Source of the DNA: Rhodospirillum sp.
GTDB lineage: Bacteria > Pseudomonadota > Alphaproteobacteria > Rhodospirillales > Rhodospirillaceae
Length of the DNA stretch: 61,208 nt
Assembly: GCA_021741145.1 (NCBI GenBank)
Contig: JAIOYK010000032.1
Coordinates: 1 to 61,208 of the forward strand
Direction: 5' to 3'
Shown here: one piece after another, positions 23,758 to 32,344 of the stretch
Layout: each line of letters opens with the position of its first letter
Numbering within the stretch: position 1 is the first letter of the stretch
Position numbers and translations under genes: made by a program
The notes under the pieces: model-generated
Told to the model about the DNA's origin: nothing
What the model saw: only the letters and a program-made list of their open reading frames with translations
Database searches by the model: none

Positions 23758-24537
23758 ATGAAGGGTAAGAGCGCGCTGGTCACCGGATCCACCAGCGGTA
23801 TCGGTTTGGGTGTGGCCAAGGCCTTGGCCGCCCAGGGCTGCGACATCGTCCTGAACGGCTTTGGTGACAAGGATCAGATCGAAACAATCCGCGCGGGCAT
23901 TGAATCCGAATATGGCGTTCGCGCCGTCTACCGTTTCGCCGACCTGTCCAAGGGCGAGGCCGCCCGCAAGCTGGTGGAGGACGCCATCGAGGCGTTCGGG
24001 AAGCTTGACATTCTGGTCAACAACGCCGGGATCCAGCACACCGATTTCATCCCCGACTTCCCCGTGGAGAAATGGGACGCGGTGATCGCCATCAACCTGT
24101 CCGCCGTCTTCCATTGCTCCGCCGCCGCCCTTCCGGGCATGCGGGAGCGGAACTGGGGCCGGATCATCAACATCGCCAGTGCCCACGGGCTTGTCGCCAG
24201 CGCCAAGAAGTCCGCCTATGTGGCCGCCAAACATGGAGTCGTCGGTCTGACCAAGGTCGCCGCCTTGGAAAACGCCACCAGCCATGTGACTGTCAACGCC
24301 ATCTGCCCGGGCTGGGTCCACACCCCCTTGGTTGAAAAGCAGATCGAGGCCCGCGCCGAGACCGAGGGCAAATCCATCGAGGAGGCCAATCGGGAGCTGC
24401 TGGGCGAAAAGCAGCCCTCCCTGCGCTTCGTCACCCCCGAGCAGATCGGCGGCATGGCCGTATACCTCTGCTCCGAGGCCGCTGATACGGTCACCGGCGC
24501 CCACTTCTCCATCGATGGCGGGTGGACCGCCCAGTAA
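23758..24537 (+). CDS. bdhA: 3-hydroxybutyrate dehydrogenase
   Basis: 259 residues, classical short-chain dehydrogenase that interconverts 3-hydroxybutyrate and acetoacetate with NAD. TGSTSGIGLGVA binds the cofactor, LVNNAGIQH follows, and the catalytic Ser-Tyr-Lys set is in IASAHGLVAS and YVAAKHG. The C-terminal KQPSLRFVTPEQIGGMAVYLCS, SIDGGWTAQ pattern is that of the BDH group. GAGAGGACG precedes the start. Supports use of polyhydroxybutyrate. The tandem array at 24551 follows. Confidence 0.93.
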   Translation: MKGKSALVTGSTSGIGLGVAKALAAQGCDIVLNGFGDKDQIETIRAGIESEYGVRAVYRFADLSKGEAARKLVEDAIEAFGKLDILVNNAGIQHTDFIPDFPVEKWDAVIAINLSAVFHCSAAALPGMRERNWGRIINIASAHGLVASAKKSAYVAAKHGVVGLTKVAALENATSHVTVNAICPGWVHTPLVEKQIEARAETEGKSIEEANRELLGEKQPSLRFVTPEQIGGMAVYLCSEAADTVTGAHFSIDGGWTAQ

Positions 24538-24550
24538 GGGGTGGGAACAC

Positions 24551-24723
24551 CCTAGACACCTCGGGGGGCTTCCGCTCCCGTTCCACCGGAGGTGGACACC
24601 TAGACACCTCGGGGAGCTTCCGCCCCCGTTCCACCGGAGGTGGACACCTAGACACCTCGGGGGGCTTCCGCCCCCGTTCCACCGGAGGTGGACACCTAGA
24701 CACCTCGGGGGGCGTCCGCCCCC
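24551..24723. repeat. 48-bp tandem repeat array, 3.6 copies
   Basis: Units start at 24551, 24599, 24647 and 24695 with CCTAGACACCTCGG; the fourth is partial. Copies are almost identical. Each has TCCACCGGAGGTGGA, a 6-bp stem with a GGA loop. The 48-bp period keeps one open frame running in phase into the thioesterase gene, coding DTSGGFRPRSTGGGHL units, but no ribosome site supports such an extension. Confidence 0.93.
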
Positions 24724-24782
24724 CGATCCCCCCGACTGGGACGCCCAGCTTCCCGGACCCATCCGCTTTTCCCAGGTTTGCC

Positions 24783-25238
24783 ATGCCCAAGCACCCCATC
24801 GAACAGCGGAGCGCCTTCCGCTATTTTACCCCGATCCAAGTCCGCTGGGGGGATCTCGATCCCTTCAATCATGTCAATAACGTGCTCTATTACCGGTATT
24901 TCGAGTTGGCGATCGTGACCTTTCTCGTTCACGAGGCAGGCTTGGATCTCGCCGGGTCCTCCCCCGTCGTCAGCTTCGCCGCCGAAAGCCATTGCGTGTT
25001 CAACAAGGCCATCGACCTGTCCGGCTTTGGACCCCAGGGTGTCATGATTGATGGCGCCGTCCGGGTTGACCGTCTGGGGTCCTCCAGCGTCACCTGGGGC
25101 CTCGCTCTGTTTCGTCAGGGAGAGGAGGACGCCGCCGCCCAAGGGAGTTGGACCCACGTCTTCGTGAACCGGCAAACGTCGCGCCCCACGCCCATTCCCG
25201 ACGACCTCCGTGCGGCGATGGCACGTTATACCGCCTGA
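24783..25238 (+). CDS. Acyl-CoA thioesterase (4HBT hotdog family)
   Basis: 151 residues from ATG 24783. The N-terminal pattern VRWGDLDPFNHVNNVLYYRYFELA is the classical 4-hydroxybenzoyl-CoA thioesterase signature, with the catalytic Asp in WGDLD. The remaining strands (VSFAAESHCVFNKAI, VMIDGAVRVDRLGSSSVTWGLALF) fit a hotdog fold. It hydrolyses an acyl-CoA of unknown chain. The ribosome site is weak. The last 13 bases overlap the convergent AraC-type gene. Confidence 0.88.
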   Translation: MPKHPIEQRSAFRYFTPIQVRWGDLDPFNHVNNVLYYRYFELAIVTFLVHEAGLDLAGSSPVVSFAAESHCVFNKAIDLSGFGPQGVMIDGAVRVDRLGSSSVTWGLALFRQGEEDAAAQGSWTHVFVNRQTSRPTPIPDDLRAAMARYTA

Positions 25239-25630
25239 TCCCGATGCGGCTCTCCCCTCGACGCGGGAAGAGCCGCCCTGAACTGACTGGGGCTCCAGCC
25301 CGTCCAGCGACGGAAGGCCCGGGAGAAATGGGCGGGGTCGCTGTATCCCATGGCGTCGGACACCATGCCGATGTCGAGGGCGAGGTCACCCAGCAGTAAT
25401 TCCGCCCGGTGACGGAGAAGCGCGTCGGCCAGGGTGGTGAAGGTCGCCCCGTTCCGCTCCAGACGCCGTTGAAGGGTCCGACGAGTCAGGCCAAGGCGGT
25501 CAGCCACGCGATCAATGGCGGGATACCCGGCGAGAATTTCCATCTCCAAGGCACTTCGGATGGTCTCCGGGCAATGGGTCTTGGGTGCAAGGGCGCCGAT
25601 ACGCCGATATCCGTCTCCAGGGGCACCCAT
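25226..25630 (-). CDS. AraC-type DNA-binding protein, short (no sensor domain)
   Basis: 134 residues. Two helix-turn-helix units are clear: AIDRVADRLGLTRRTLQRRLERNGATF and IGMVSDAMGYSDPAHFSRAFRRWTGWSPSQFR, the AraC C-terminal signature. Normal family members of this type have 200 or more residues of ligand-binding domain before it; here only about 30 precede. Upstream minus-strand frames show no matching sensor domain, so it is either a stand-alone protein or the remains of a longer gene. Confidence 0.75.
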   Translation of the reverse strand: MGAPGDGYRRIGALAPKTHCPETIRSALEMEILAGYPAIDRVADRLGLTRRTLQRRLERNGATFTTLADALLRHRAELLLGDLALDIGMVSDAMGYSDPAHFSRAFRRWTGWSPSQFRAALPASRGEPHRDQAV

Positions 25631-25773
25631 GGTGGTTCTCCCTTCCGATGCTGTGGTTGGGGGGCGATCTCAAGGGCAGTTTGTCACCAAATGGCAAACG
25701 GTGGATCCGAGACCTTGGTAGGCTCGTATCCAGACCGGGATGGACGAAAGCTCGGAAAAGGGAGAACGGACTC

Positions 25774-26322
25774 ATGAGGAACAGGATCATTGCCTTAGCC
25801 GCCCTTGGGGCCGCCCTTGGGGCCGCCCTAGGGCTGGCCGTGATGCCGCTGACCGCCTGGGGCGGCAAGGGAGACAGCGGGATGAAGCCCGTGGCGGTCT
25901 TCGACATGGCCTTTATCAACTTCAGCCAGGAAGTGGACTACGGCGAGAAGAACGAAGCTGAACATGCCCGTATCGCCATGCTGTCCGACTATTTCCGGGA
26001 CCTGCTCACCGAAAGCGGCCGCTACGAGGTCCAGGATACCATGTCCCTGAAGGAGCGGATCGCCCAACAGGGAAATGTTTTCACCTGCAACCAATGTGAA
26101 GCGGACCTGGCCCGGGCGGTCGGCGCGGAACGGTCCTTCACCGGCGCGGTCCAGAAAATATCGGTCCTCATCCAGACCGTGATCATTCGGGAACGGGACA
26201 CGGACAGCGGACAGATCGTCGCCCAATATCAAACGGATATTCGAGGCAATACCGATCAGGCTTGGCGCCGGGGCCTGAAGTGGCTAATCGAGCACCGGGT
26301 CCTGGCCCAGAAAAAGCCATGA
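25774..26322 (+). CDS. Exported DUF2380-like protein
   Basis: 182 residues with an AALG-repeat signal peptide (residues 8-28, coded by a 12-bp tandem repeat) cut near TAWG. The mature part starts VAVFDMAFINFSQEVDYGEKNEAEHARIAMLSDYFRDLLTESGRYEVQD, like DUF2380/DUF3280 proteins. There is a Cys pair, FTCNQCEADLARAVGAE, that might form a disulfide or bind metal. QKISVLIQTVIIRERDTDSGQIV and WRRGLKWLIEHRVL end the domain. Role unknown. Convergent with the ubiTUV operon. Confidence 0.7.
   Translation: MRNRIIALAALGAALGAALGLAVMPLTAWGGKGDSGMKPVAVFDMAFINFSQEVDYGEKNEAEHARIAMLSDYFRDLLTESGRYEVQDTMSLKERIAQQGNVFTCNQCEADLARAVGAERSFTGAVQKISVLIQTVIIRERDTDSGQIVAQYQTDIRGNTDQAWRRGLKWLIEHRVLAQKKP
25798..25833. repeat. 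12-bp tandem repeat in the signal peptide of the DUF2380-like gene
   Basis: The unit GCCGCCCTTGGG is present three times (last copy with CTA for CTT), coding AALG AALG AALG inside the signal peptide. Confidence 0.85.
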
Positions 26323-26350
26323 CCGGTCCCGGAACCCTCTCCCGTCCCGC

Positions 26351-27226
26351 CTACCAGGAGGCGCCCGCCTCGCCCCTCAGATAGCCGTCGGCATAGGGCA
26401 GGTCGGGCATGGCCGCGAGCATCGCCTTTTCGTCGATACGCCCCTCCAGGCGGTCGCGGAACAGGGTCCGGATCCGGTCGAAGTCCTGGGTCTGGGGGGA
26501 GAGACGCAGGGCCGCGACTCCCTTGGCGACCAGATCGTCCACCATCCGGGCGGCGTTGGCATGGGCCGCGGAGAGGGTCTGGACCCCATTCATCGCCAGG
26601 AAGGGCGTGCCGTCCAGGGTGTTGACCGTCGCCCCGTCCGGGTGTTCGGCGCAGACGAATTGGCAGGCATCCTTGCCGCGCCCATGCAGACGCGCATGGT
26701 AGCAGCGGGCCGAGATGGCCAGGGGAAGGCGCCCATAGCCCCAGACCTCGATGGCGACTCCCAGGTCGCGTCCCGCCGCGGCCAGATGGGTGATTGAGTC
26801 TGGCGGCAATTCCGGAGGCAAGCAGACCCGCCGGGCGCCCTTTTCGGCGAGCCAGCCCAGAGTCCCCTCGTTATAGACATTGACCAGGGGACCCACGGAA
26901 AAGGGCGTCCCCTCGGGCACATGGGACAGGGCGGACAGGTCGTTGATCTCCACCTCCAGCCCCAAGGCGAACAGGTCGCGGGTTTGGGATCGCTCCCGGT
27001 CGTGGGTGATCAGGGCCAGGGTCGTCAGCACCACGTCCTTGCCCGCGGCCCCCAACAGATCGACCACCTCGGGCAGGAGGGTCTGGAAAAAGGGCTGGCG
27101 CTTGGAACAGACCACCTCTCCCAGGACCACCCGGGTTACGGAAGGATCCCCGGCGAGCTCCTTGTAGAAGCGCAGCCAATGCTCCCCGGTCCAGAAGAAC
27201 TGGATGGGGCCAATCGTCAAATCCAT
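26351..27226 (-). CDS. ubiV: O2-independent ubiquinone hydroxylation protein UbiV
   Basis: 291 residues, U32 peptidase-like family. With UbiU it forms a complex for oxygen-independent hydroxylation in ubiquinone synthesis, using a 4Fe-4S cluster. Four ligand-type cysteines are present: Cys40 (GEVVCSK), Cys175, Cys188 and Cys192 (SARCYHARLHGRGKDACQFVCAEH). The start is ATG 27226; a longer frame to 27367 overlaps ubiU and is not protein-like. It begins 14 bases after the ubiU stop, in an operon ubiT-ubiU-ubiV. Confidence 0.92.
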   Translation of the reverse strand: MDLTIGPIQFFWTGEHWLRFYKELAGDPSVTRVVLGEVVCSKRQPFFQTLLPEVVDLLGAAGKDVVLTTLALITHDRERSQTRDLFALGLEVEINDLSALSHVPEGTPFSVGPLVNVYNEGTLGWLAEKGARRVCLPPELPPDSITHLAAAGRDLGVAIEVWGYGRLPLAISARCYHARLHGRGKDACQFVCAEHPDGATVNTLDGTPFLAMNGVQTLSAAHANAARMVDDLVAKGVAALRLSPQTQDFDRIRTLFRDRLEGRIDEKAMLAAMPDLPYADGYLRGEAGASW

Positions 27227-27239
27227 TGTCGTCCATCCC

Positions 27240-28232
27240 TCATCGCCAGGGTTTCGCATAGGCACCGGTCGTTCGTTCGCCCCCTTCGGCGAACCGGGCA
27301 AGGGTGCCCTCGGGGATGGGCCGACCCGCCTCCAGGGCATCCACGGCCGCGCGGAAGGATCGGACAACCGCCTCCACGTAGGAGCGGCTCCGCTGGCGTC
27401 CCTCGATCTTCAGGGCCGTGACTCCAGCCGCGGCGAGGTCCGGCAACAGGGCCGCGGCATCCAGGCTCGCGGGGTCCTCGAAGACATGGCCGCGTTTGTC
27501 CTCCCCGTTTTCGTCGGTCACGGAGAAGCAGCCCTTGCACAGGGTCGGATAGGGCGCGGGGGCGTCGGGGGTGCTCCGTTGGATGAGAAAGCCCCCCAGA
27601 CGGGCGGTCTGTTGGCCACCCTCTGTTCCATAGACCACGTCTTCCGCCGGGGAGCAGACCCCCGTGGTATTGGGCGAGCGGCCCGTGGCGTAGGACGAGA
27701 GGGAACACCGCCCCTCGGCCATGACGCAGAGGCCACCAAAGACGAAGACCTCTGTCTCCACGTCCACGGCCCGGTTCAGGGCGGCGATCTCGGCCACGGT
27801 CAAGACCCGGGGCAGGACGACCCGCTTCACGCCGAATTCCCGGACGTAGAGCCCAATGGCGTCGGGATTGGCCGCCGCCGCCTGGACTGAGAGGTGCAGG
27901 CGCAGGGTCGGATGGTGTCGGGCGGCATGGGCGAGCAGGCCGATGTCGGCCAGGATGACCGCGTCGGCGCCCGCCCGCTCGGCGTCGGCCACCGCACGAT
28001 GCCAAAGATCCTGGCCGCCCGCCTTGGGAAAGGTGTTGATCGCCACCAGCACTTTGGCGCCGCGCGCATGGGCGAAGGCGATGGCTTCGGTCAGTTCCTC
28101 GCGGCTGAAATTCAAGCCAGGAAAGTTGCGGGCGTTGGTTTCATCGGCGAAGCCACAGTAGACGGCATGGGCGCCAGCCTTGACCGCCGCGCGCAGGGAC
28201 GCCGGGGTTCCGGCGGGACAAACCAGCTCCAT
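27240..28232 (-). CDS. ubiU: O2-independent ubiquinone hydroxylation protein UbiU
   Basis: 330 residues, U32 family, partner of UbiV. MELVCPAGTPASLRAAVKAGAHAVYCGF is the family start. Cysteines at 169, 176, 193 and 232 (GGLCVMAEGRCSLSSY, GVCSPAEDVVYG, TLCKGC) are at the same positions as the cluster ligands of E. coli UbiU, as I recall them. The start codon shares one base with the ubiT stop (TAATG), so the two are probably translated together. Confidence 0.94.
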   Translation of the reverse strand: MELVCPAGTPASLRAAVKAGAHAVYCGFADETNARNFPGLNFSREELTEAIAFAHARGAKVLVAINTFPKAGGQDLWHRAVADAERAGADAVILADIGLLAHAARHHPTLRLHLSVQAAAANPDAIGLYVREFGVKRVVLPRVLTVAEIAALNRAVDVETEVFVFGGLCVMAEGRCSLSSYATGRSPNTTGVCSPAEDVVYGTEGGQQTARLGGFLIQRSTPDAPAPYPTLCKGCFSVTDENGEDKRGHVFEDPASLDAAALLPDLAAAGVTALKIEGRQRSRSYVEAVVRSFRAAVDALEAGRPIPEGTLARFAEGGERTTGAYAKPWR

Positions 28233-28768
28233 TAGACAGGCTCCCCATCGACGCGGCGCAAGGGAAGATGGGTCAGACTCTCCAAGACGGGAAGCAACCG
28301 GGTCAGGGGCCGACCGAGGGCTCCAGCCAACTCGGTGACTTCCCTGGCGAGGTCAAGCTCCGCGTCATCGATGGCGTTGCGCAGGGCCAGCGCGGCGGCC
28401 GTATCCCCTTCGAGCACCAAATCGCGGGAAAAGAACAGGGCGTCTCCGTCCAGGGTGCCGTGGACCATGCCCAGCAGGGCCGACAGGGGACCAGCAATCC
28501 GGCAATCCGCGGAAGGCGGGGTCCGATGGGCGGTGACACGGGGTTTGGGGTCGGAAAGGTCTAGGAGCAGGGTGAGGGGAAGGTCGATCGGGTCGACAAG
28601 AAACCGTTTGCGTCCATGGACTCCAAGGCGTCGAAACAGCCCCGGGTGGTTGGCGCTCAGGCGGCGGGTCAAGGCCGAGAGGGCAAGGGACAGGGGAGCC
28701 AGGGGAAGCCCCCGGAGGGGAAGGCTGACGACTCCAGGAATGCGGGGAAGGTCGGCGGAAAGGGACAT
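28232..28768 (-). CDS. ubiT: SCP2-domain ubiquinone biosynthesis protein UbiT
   Basis: 178 residues from ATG 28768. SCP2-like lipid-binding domain: HPGLFRRLGVHGRKRFLVDPIDLPLTLLLDLSDPKPRVTAHR, ADCRIAGPLSALLGMVHGTLDGDALFFSRDLVLEGDTAAALALRNAIDDAELDL. In known systems UbiT carries the hydrophobic intermediates for UbiU/UbiV in anaerobic ubiquinone synthesis. First gene of the operon. No clear FNR site was found in the upstream 150 bases, but a TTGACG hexamer lies near 28916. Confidence 0.88.
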   Translation of the reverse strand: MSLSADLPRIPGVVSLPLRGLPLAPLSLALSALTRRLSANHPGLFRRLGVHGRKRFLVDPIDLPLTLLLDLSDPKPRVTAHRTPPSADCRIAGPLSALLGMVHGTLDGDALFFSRDLVLEGDTAAALALRNAIDDAELDLAREVTELAGALGRPLTRLLPVLESLTHLPLRRVDGEPV

Positions 28769-29051
28769 GAAGGAGTGCCTCGACGGAAGGGAAGACGCGC
28801 GTTTTGGCGCGGATCCCCGGTCACCGGCTGGATAGAGGAACGGTCGGTGACGCGAGACAGGTCGCCCAGGGGAGGGTCGCGTCGGGGGTAACCATGAAAT
28901 TTTCACGGGTATGCGTCAAGGGGCCTCTTGTACCCCGTCGCCAGGATTGACGGCGGCGGGCACATAAAAACCGGGCCGGAGTCTGGTCCGGCCCGGTCCA
29001 ACGGGGGGCTCGAGGAGGCTTGAAGACCCCCTCGAGACGGATGGAGCTTGG
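28769..29051. other. Intergenic region between ubiT and the Hsp20 gene
   Basis: About 280 bases with no gene. The terminator of the Hsp20 gene is at 28963-28997, and the rest is the upstream region of ubiT. Confidence 0.5.
28963..28997 (-). terminator. Terminator of the Hsp20 gene
   Basis: A perfect 11-bp stem ACCGGGCCGGA / TCCGGCCCGGT (28970-28980 and 28987-28997) with a GTCTGG loop. On the minus strand it is followed by TTTTTATG, which gives a classical terminator about 55 bases after the stop. Confidence 0.88.
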
Positions 29052-29525
29052 TTACGCGGCCTTGTTCTCAATGGCCTTGGCGCCGCCGGTGGTCGCGGAT
29101 TCGATGGCCACCTTGCGGGGCAGCTTTTCCTCCGGAACGAGGCGCTCCAGGTCCACATGCAGCAAGCCGTTTTCGAGCTTGGCGCCCTTGACCTGGATAT
29201 GGTCGGCCAGTTGGAACTTCCGTTCGAAGGCGCGTCCGGCGATTCCGCGGTGCAGGAACTCGACCGCCTTGGCCTCGTCCTCGGGCCGGTGGATCTTGCC
29301 GGAAATCACCAGGGTGGTTTCCTGGACGATCACGTCCAGATCGCTTTCCCCGAAGCCAGCGACGGCCATGGTGATTCGGTAATCATTTTCGCTCAGCTTC
29401 TCGATGTTGTAGGGGGGATAGGCGACGGTCTGGTCGTCCAGACGGGTCGCGGCATCAAGAAGACGGCTTACGTTGTCGAAGCCGATGGCGAAACGATGCA
29501 GGGGGGTCGGATCAAAGGTACGCAT
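29052..29525 (-). CDS. Hsp20/IbpA-family small heat shock protein
   Basis: 157 residues from the ATG at 29525 (GGAGG 8 bases upstream); two earlier in-frame ATGs are badly spaced. MRTFDPTPLHRFAIGFDNVSRLLDAA is the typical IbpA start. The alpha-crystallin domain is complete (YPPYNIEKLSENDYRITMAVAGFGESDLDVIVQETTLVISGK, FLHRGIAGRAFERKFQLADHIQVKGAKLENGLLHVDLER) and the C-terminus has an IES/IEN tail rather than the usual IXI. ATP-independent holdase for unfolded proteins. No convincing sigma-32 promoter was seen. Confidence 0.9.
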   Translation of the reverse strand: MRTFDPTPLHRFAIGFDNVSRLLDAATRLDDQTVAYPPYNIEKLSENDYRITMAVAGFGESDLDVIVQETTLVISGKIHRPEDEAKAVEFLHRGIAGRAFERKFQLADHIQVKGAKLENGLLHVDLERLVPEEKLPRKVAIESATTGGAKAIENKAA

Positions 29526-29766
29526 GGTCATATCCTCCATTGAGCGATACGAGTGTCACGATAGAAAACGACGAACCGGATACCGGCTTCATCGTCTTGG
29601 CGAGCGGGGAGACGGCATCCGTCCGACGGGATACGACCTTGCTCGGAATTTACGCGGCGAATGGCCCGAAGGTGGCACCGTTCCCCGTGGCCGCCCCATT
29701 TTGGGCCCGGTCACATTTTAGATTTGGGTTTCGGAATTTTCCCGGTCAAGACCTGGATTGAAAAAA

Positions 29767-31779
29767 TCAATCCGGCTTGTTCTCCGCTTTACCGATCGGG
29801 ACGCCTTGGGGCTTGCCATTGGGGTCGTGAGGTCTTTCCATTCCGGCGGCGGGATCCAGGGGCTCAATGGCATCCTTGCCTGGAAGCGTGGCGACCTCCG
29901 AAGAGTCATCCCGGTTGGTGGTGGGGGCGTTGGGATCCCAGACAATCTCGAACAACCGTTGGGGATCGGAAATACCCTTCAGTTTCGCCTGTCCCCGGTC
30001 CCGGAAGCGAAGATCCTTGCCTTGGCTCAGGTCTCGGACGACGCCGGAACAGAGGATGGTGCCGCCACTGGCCTGGGCACAGATCCGCGCCGCCAGGGTT
30101 ACCGCGATGCCGTAATAGTCGTTTTCCTCCACCACCGGTTCACCGGCGTTGATGCCGACACGCAATTCGATGGACAGGTCGGGGCGACGGGCGTTGTGGG
30201 AGTCAACGGCCCGCTGGATGTCCACCGCCGCTTCGGCGGCCTGTGAGATGACCTGAAAGGTGGCCATGATGCCGTCGCCCGTGTGCTTGACCTCCCGTCC
30301 TTCGAAACGCGAGAGGGCGGAGCGGACAATGGTGTTGTGCACCCGGGTGACTTCCCGCGCCATAAGGTCCCCGACCTTGGAATTGACGTCCGTTGACCCC
30401 ACCATGTCGGTGAAAACAATGGCGATGGTGCTGGTGGTCGGCTTTTTGGCCTGGGGCGTGGTCCAGTCGGCCATGATCTGGGGCAGGGGGCGGAAGGGGT
30501 CACCCCCGTTCGCGAGTTGCATCCACATGGCTTCGCGTCCCGCCTGCACCATCAGCATGTAGCGGGGCTCGATCAGGTATTCTTCCATCTTGTCGATGAA
30601 CATCAGGCCGAGGGCCGGTCGAGTGCCCATGACTTCCAGCATTTCCCGCAGCAGGCCGTGCTGGACGGTCTCGGGCAGGCGCAGGCGCCCAGCCAAGGCC
30701 TCGCAGGCGCCCGCCAGGTAGAGATTGACGCCAAAGCGCGTAAAGACATCCAATTGAATGGAGATGGTCTTGAGCGCCGCCACGGTACCGCCTAGGAAGG
30801 TCATGGCCGCGGTTCGGGCCAGATCCCGGTCTGGGATCCCCTCGTCTTCATCCCCCTCGGGGTCGTTGGCCGTGGTCTCCTCCCGAGCGATCGTCTCCGC
30901 CCGCGCCTCCTCCGCCTCTTTCCGAGCCTTTCGCGCCTGTTCCTCGGCTTCGGCCTTGGTTTTGGCTTGACGCTCCGCCTCCCCTTGCCCGTCCTTGGGG
31001 TCCGGCTTCGGTTTGGGCGATTGCTTCAAACTCTTGTGCTCGTCCATCAGGGCAACGGGGTCGAAGTCGGCTTCCCGGTCTTCGCCCTTCTTTTCAGTCA
31101 CCTCTGAATCGGCTGGCTTGGCGTCTTCCTCGTCCGCGGTCGCCGGGGTGTATTTACTTTCCTTGCGAACCTTGGGCGTGGGTGGCTTGACCAGGACGCC
31201 GGCGAAGGGAATGAGCTTGCGCCCGATGAGTGTGGTTGAGACCACGAATAGGAAGAGGAAGATGCCAAACAGGATGTCCCCCATGTTCCCAAGTCCGACC
31301 CGGCCCCCAAAACGGAGCAGGTTCAGCACCGCGGGAATAAGGGATGTGCCCATGGCCGCGAGGATCAGGCTGGCGGCCAGTACCAGCAGAACCCGGCCCA
31401 GCAGGTCTCCCACGGACTTGGCATAGCGCTTATCGGCCAACTCGCTTTCCGTATAGCTGTAGTTGGAATAGTTCTCCAGTCCCTCGGGCATCCTGGCATT
31501 GGGGCGGTAGCCCATGGGCAGGGCGCTCCCGGTCCGGGCCCTGTGGGCCTGCTCCCTCATTTCCTTGACACGAGGACTGATGTAAACGACGTGCTCGTCG
31601 GACATGCCGGTTTGGGGATTATGGTACTCTCGGATGACCTTGGTCGGCATGTTCAGGAAGGTCTCAAGGGACTTTGCTTCCTCGATGGCCTTATCCCGCT
31701 CCGTGCTGATGAAGCGTTTCTGAAGGGTCCATCCGCGTTCTTCGAACGCGTAAACCTCGTAATGCGTAAGGGGAGGCAT
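29767..31779 (-). CDS. Membrane-bound class III adenylate cyclase
   Basis: 670 residues. The N-terminus is cytoplasmic and carries a short conserved block (YEVYAFEERGWTLQKRFISTERDKAIEEAKSLE). Two transmembrane helices are near 128-150 and 165-190. A long charged, Glu/Lys/Ala coiled coil follows (to about 310), then a helical region and the catalytic domain from about 450: IAIVFTDMVGSTDVNSKVGD and KHTGDGIMATF contain the two metal-binding Asp residues, and LRVGINAGEPVVEENDYYGIAVTLAARICAQASGGTILCS completes the site. The Lys in EVKHTG fits ATP as substrate. The stop is followed by a T-run. The N-terminal sensor role is not known. Confidence 0.9.
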   Translation of the reverse strand: MPPLTHYEVYAFEERGWTLQKRFISTERDKAIEEAKSLETFLNMPTKVIREYHNPQTGMSDEHVVYISPRVKEMREQAHRARTGSALPMGYRPNARMPEGLENYSNYSYTESELADKRYAKSVGDLLGRVLLVLAASLILAAMGTSLIPAVLNLLRFGGRVGLGNMGDILFGIFLFLFVVSTTLIGRKLIPFAGVLVKPPTPKVRKESKYTPATADEEDAKPADSEVTEKKGEDREADFDPVALMDEHKSLKQSPKPKPDPKDGQGEAERQAKTKAEAEEQARKARKEAEEARAETIAREETTANDPEGDEDEGIPDRDLARTAAMTFLGGTVAALKTISIQLDVFTRFGVNLYLAGACEALAGRLRLPETVQHGLLREMLEVMGTRPALGLMFIDKMEEYLIEPRYMLMVQAGREAMWMQLANGGDPFRPLPQIMADWTTPQAKKPTTSTIAIVFTDMVGSTDVNSKVGDLMAREVTRVHNTIVRSALSRFEGREVKHTGDGIMATFQVISQAAEAAVDIQRAVDSHNARRPDLSIELRVGINAGEPVVEENDYYGIAVTLAARICAQASGGTILCSGVVRDLSQGKDLRFRDRGQAKLKGISDPQRLFEIVWDPNAPTTNRDDSSEVATLPGKDAIEPLDPAAGMERPHDPNGKPQGVPIGKAENKPD

Positions 31780-31975
31780 GACCCCGCGGGTATCCCTTTG
31801 TTCGAGCCGGACCGCCCCTCACCAAAAAGGAACGGGCAGGATCCATTATCGCCCGATGTGGGTGGACCTTCCTTTTAGCATGTATGGCTTCCGACGGGTT
31901 AGGTCCAACGAAATGATAAATCCAAGAGCGGTGGTTTGATGAATTTTTGAATGCCGCCCACGGCGGACCCGAAGG

Positions 31976-32008
31976 TAAAAAAAACGGCGACCTCGAAAGG
32001 CCGCCGTT
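31976..32008 (-). terminator. Terminator of rpmE
   Basis: On the minus strand AACGGCG and CGCCGTT (32008-32002 and 31989-31983) form the stem and a T-run of at least six follows. It lies 30 bases after the rpmE stop. Confidence 0.88.
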
Positions 32009-32037
32009 CCTGGAAAATCCAATCCCAAATCCGCTGA

Positions 32038-32256
32038 CTACTTTTTCATACCGAAACCAGCGAACTTCTTGTTGAACTTGGCAAGCTGTCCGCCGCTATC
32101 GATCAAACGGTGCACGCCTGTCCAAGCCGGATGGGACTTCGGATCAATATCCAGCCGCAGGCTTTCGCCCTTATAGGTGGAACGAGTCTTGAACTCGCTG
32201 CCATCGGTCATCACGACAGTGATCTCGTGATACTCCGGGTGAATGTCCTTCTTCAT
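32038..32256 (-). CDS. rpmE: 50S ribosomal protein bL31
   Basis: 72 residues: [59 protein letters not shown]. It is the alphaproteobacterial L31 form without zinc-binding cysteines. Single gene with its own terminator, downstream of the ZorAB-like pair in the same direction. Confidence 0.96.
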   Translation of the reverse strand: MKKDIHPEYHEITVVMTDGSEFKTRSTYKGESLRLDIDPKSHPAWTGVHRLIDSGGQLAKFNKKFAGFGMKK

Positions 32257-32344
32257 CGCCTAATCTCCCGCGAAACGAGGGGCTCTTATACAGAAGGGGG
32301 GGGAGGGGCGCAAGGGATTTAGGGTCCCTTTTGGGCTTCGCTCC

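Noticed and set aside
28769-28930. FNR box upstream of ubiT
   Set aside because: I looked for TTGAT-N4-ATCAA on both strands and found no acceptable match, only a TTGACG hexamer.
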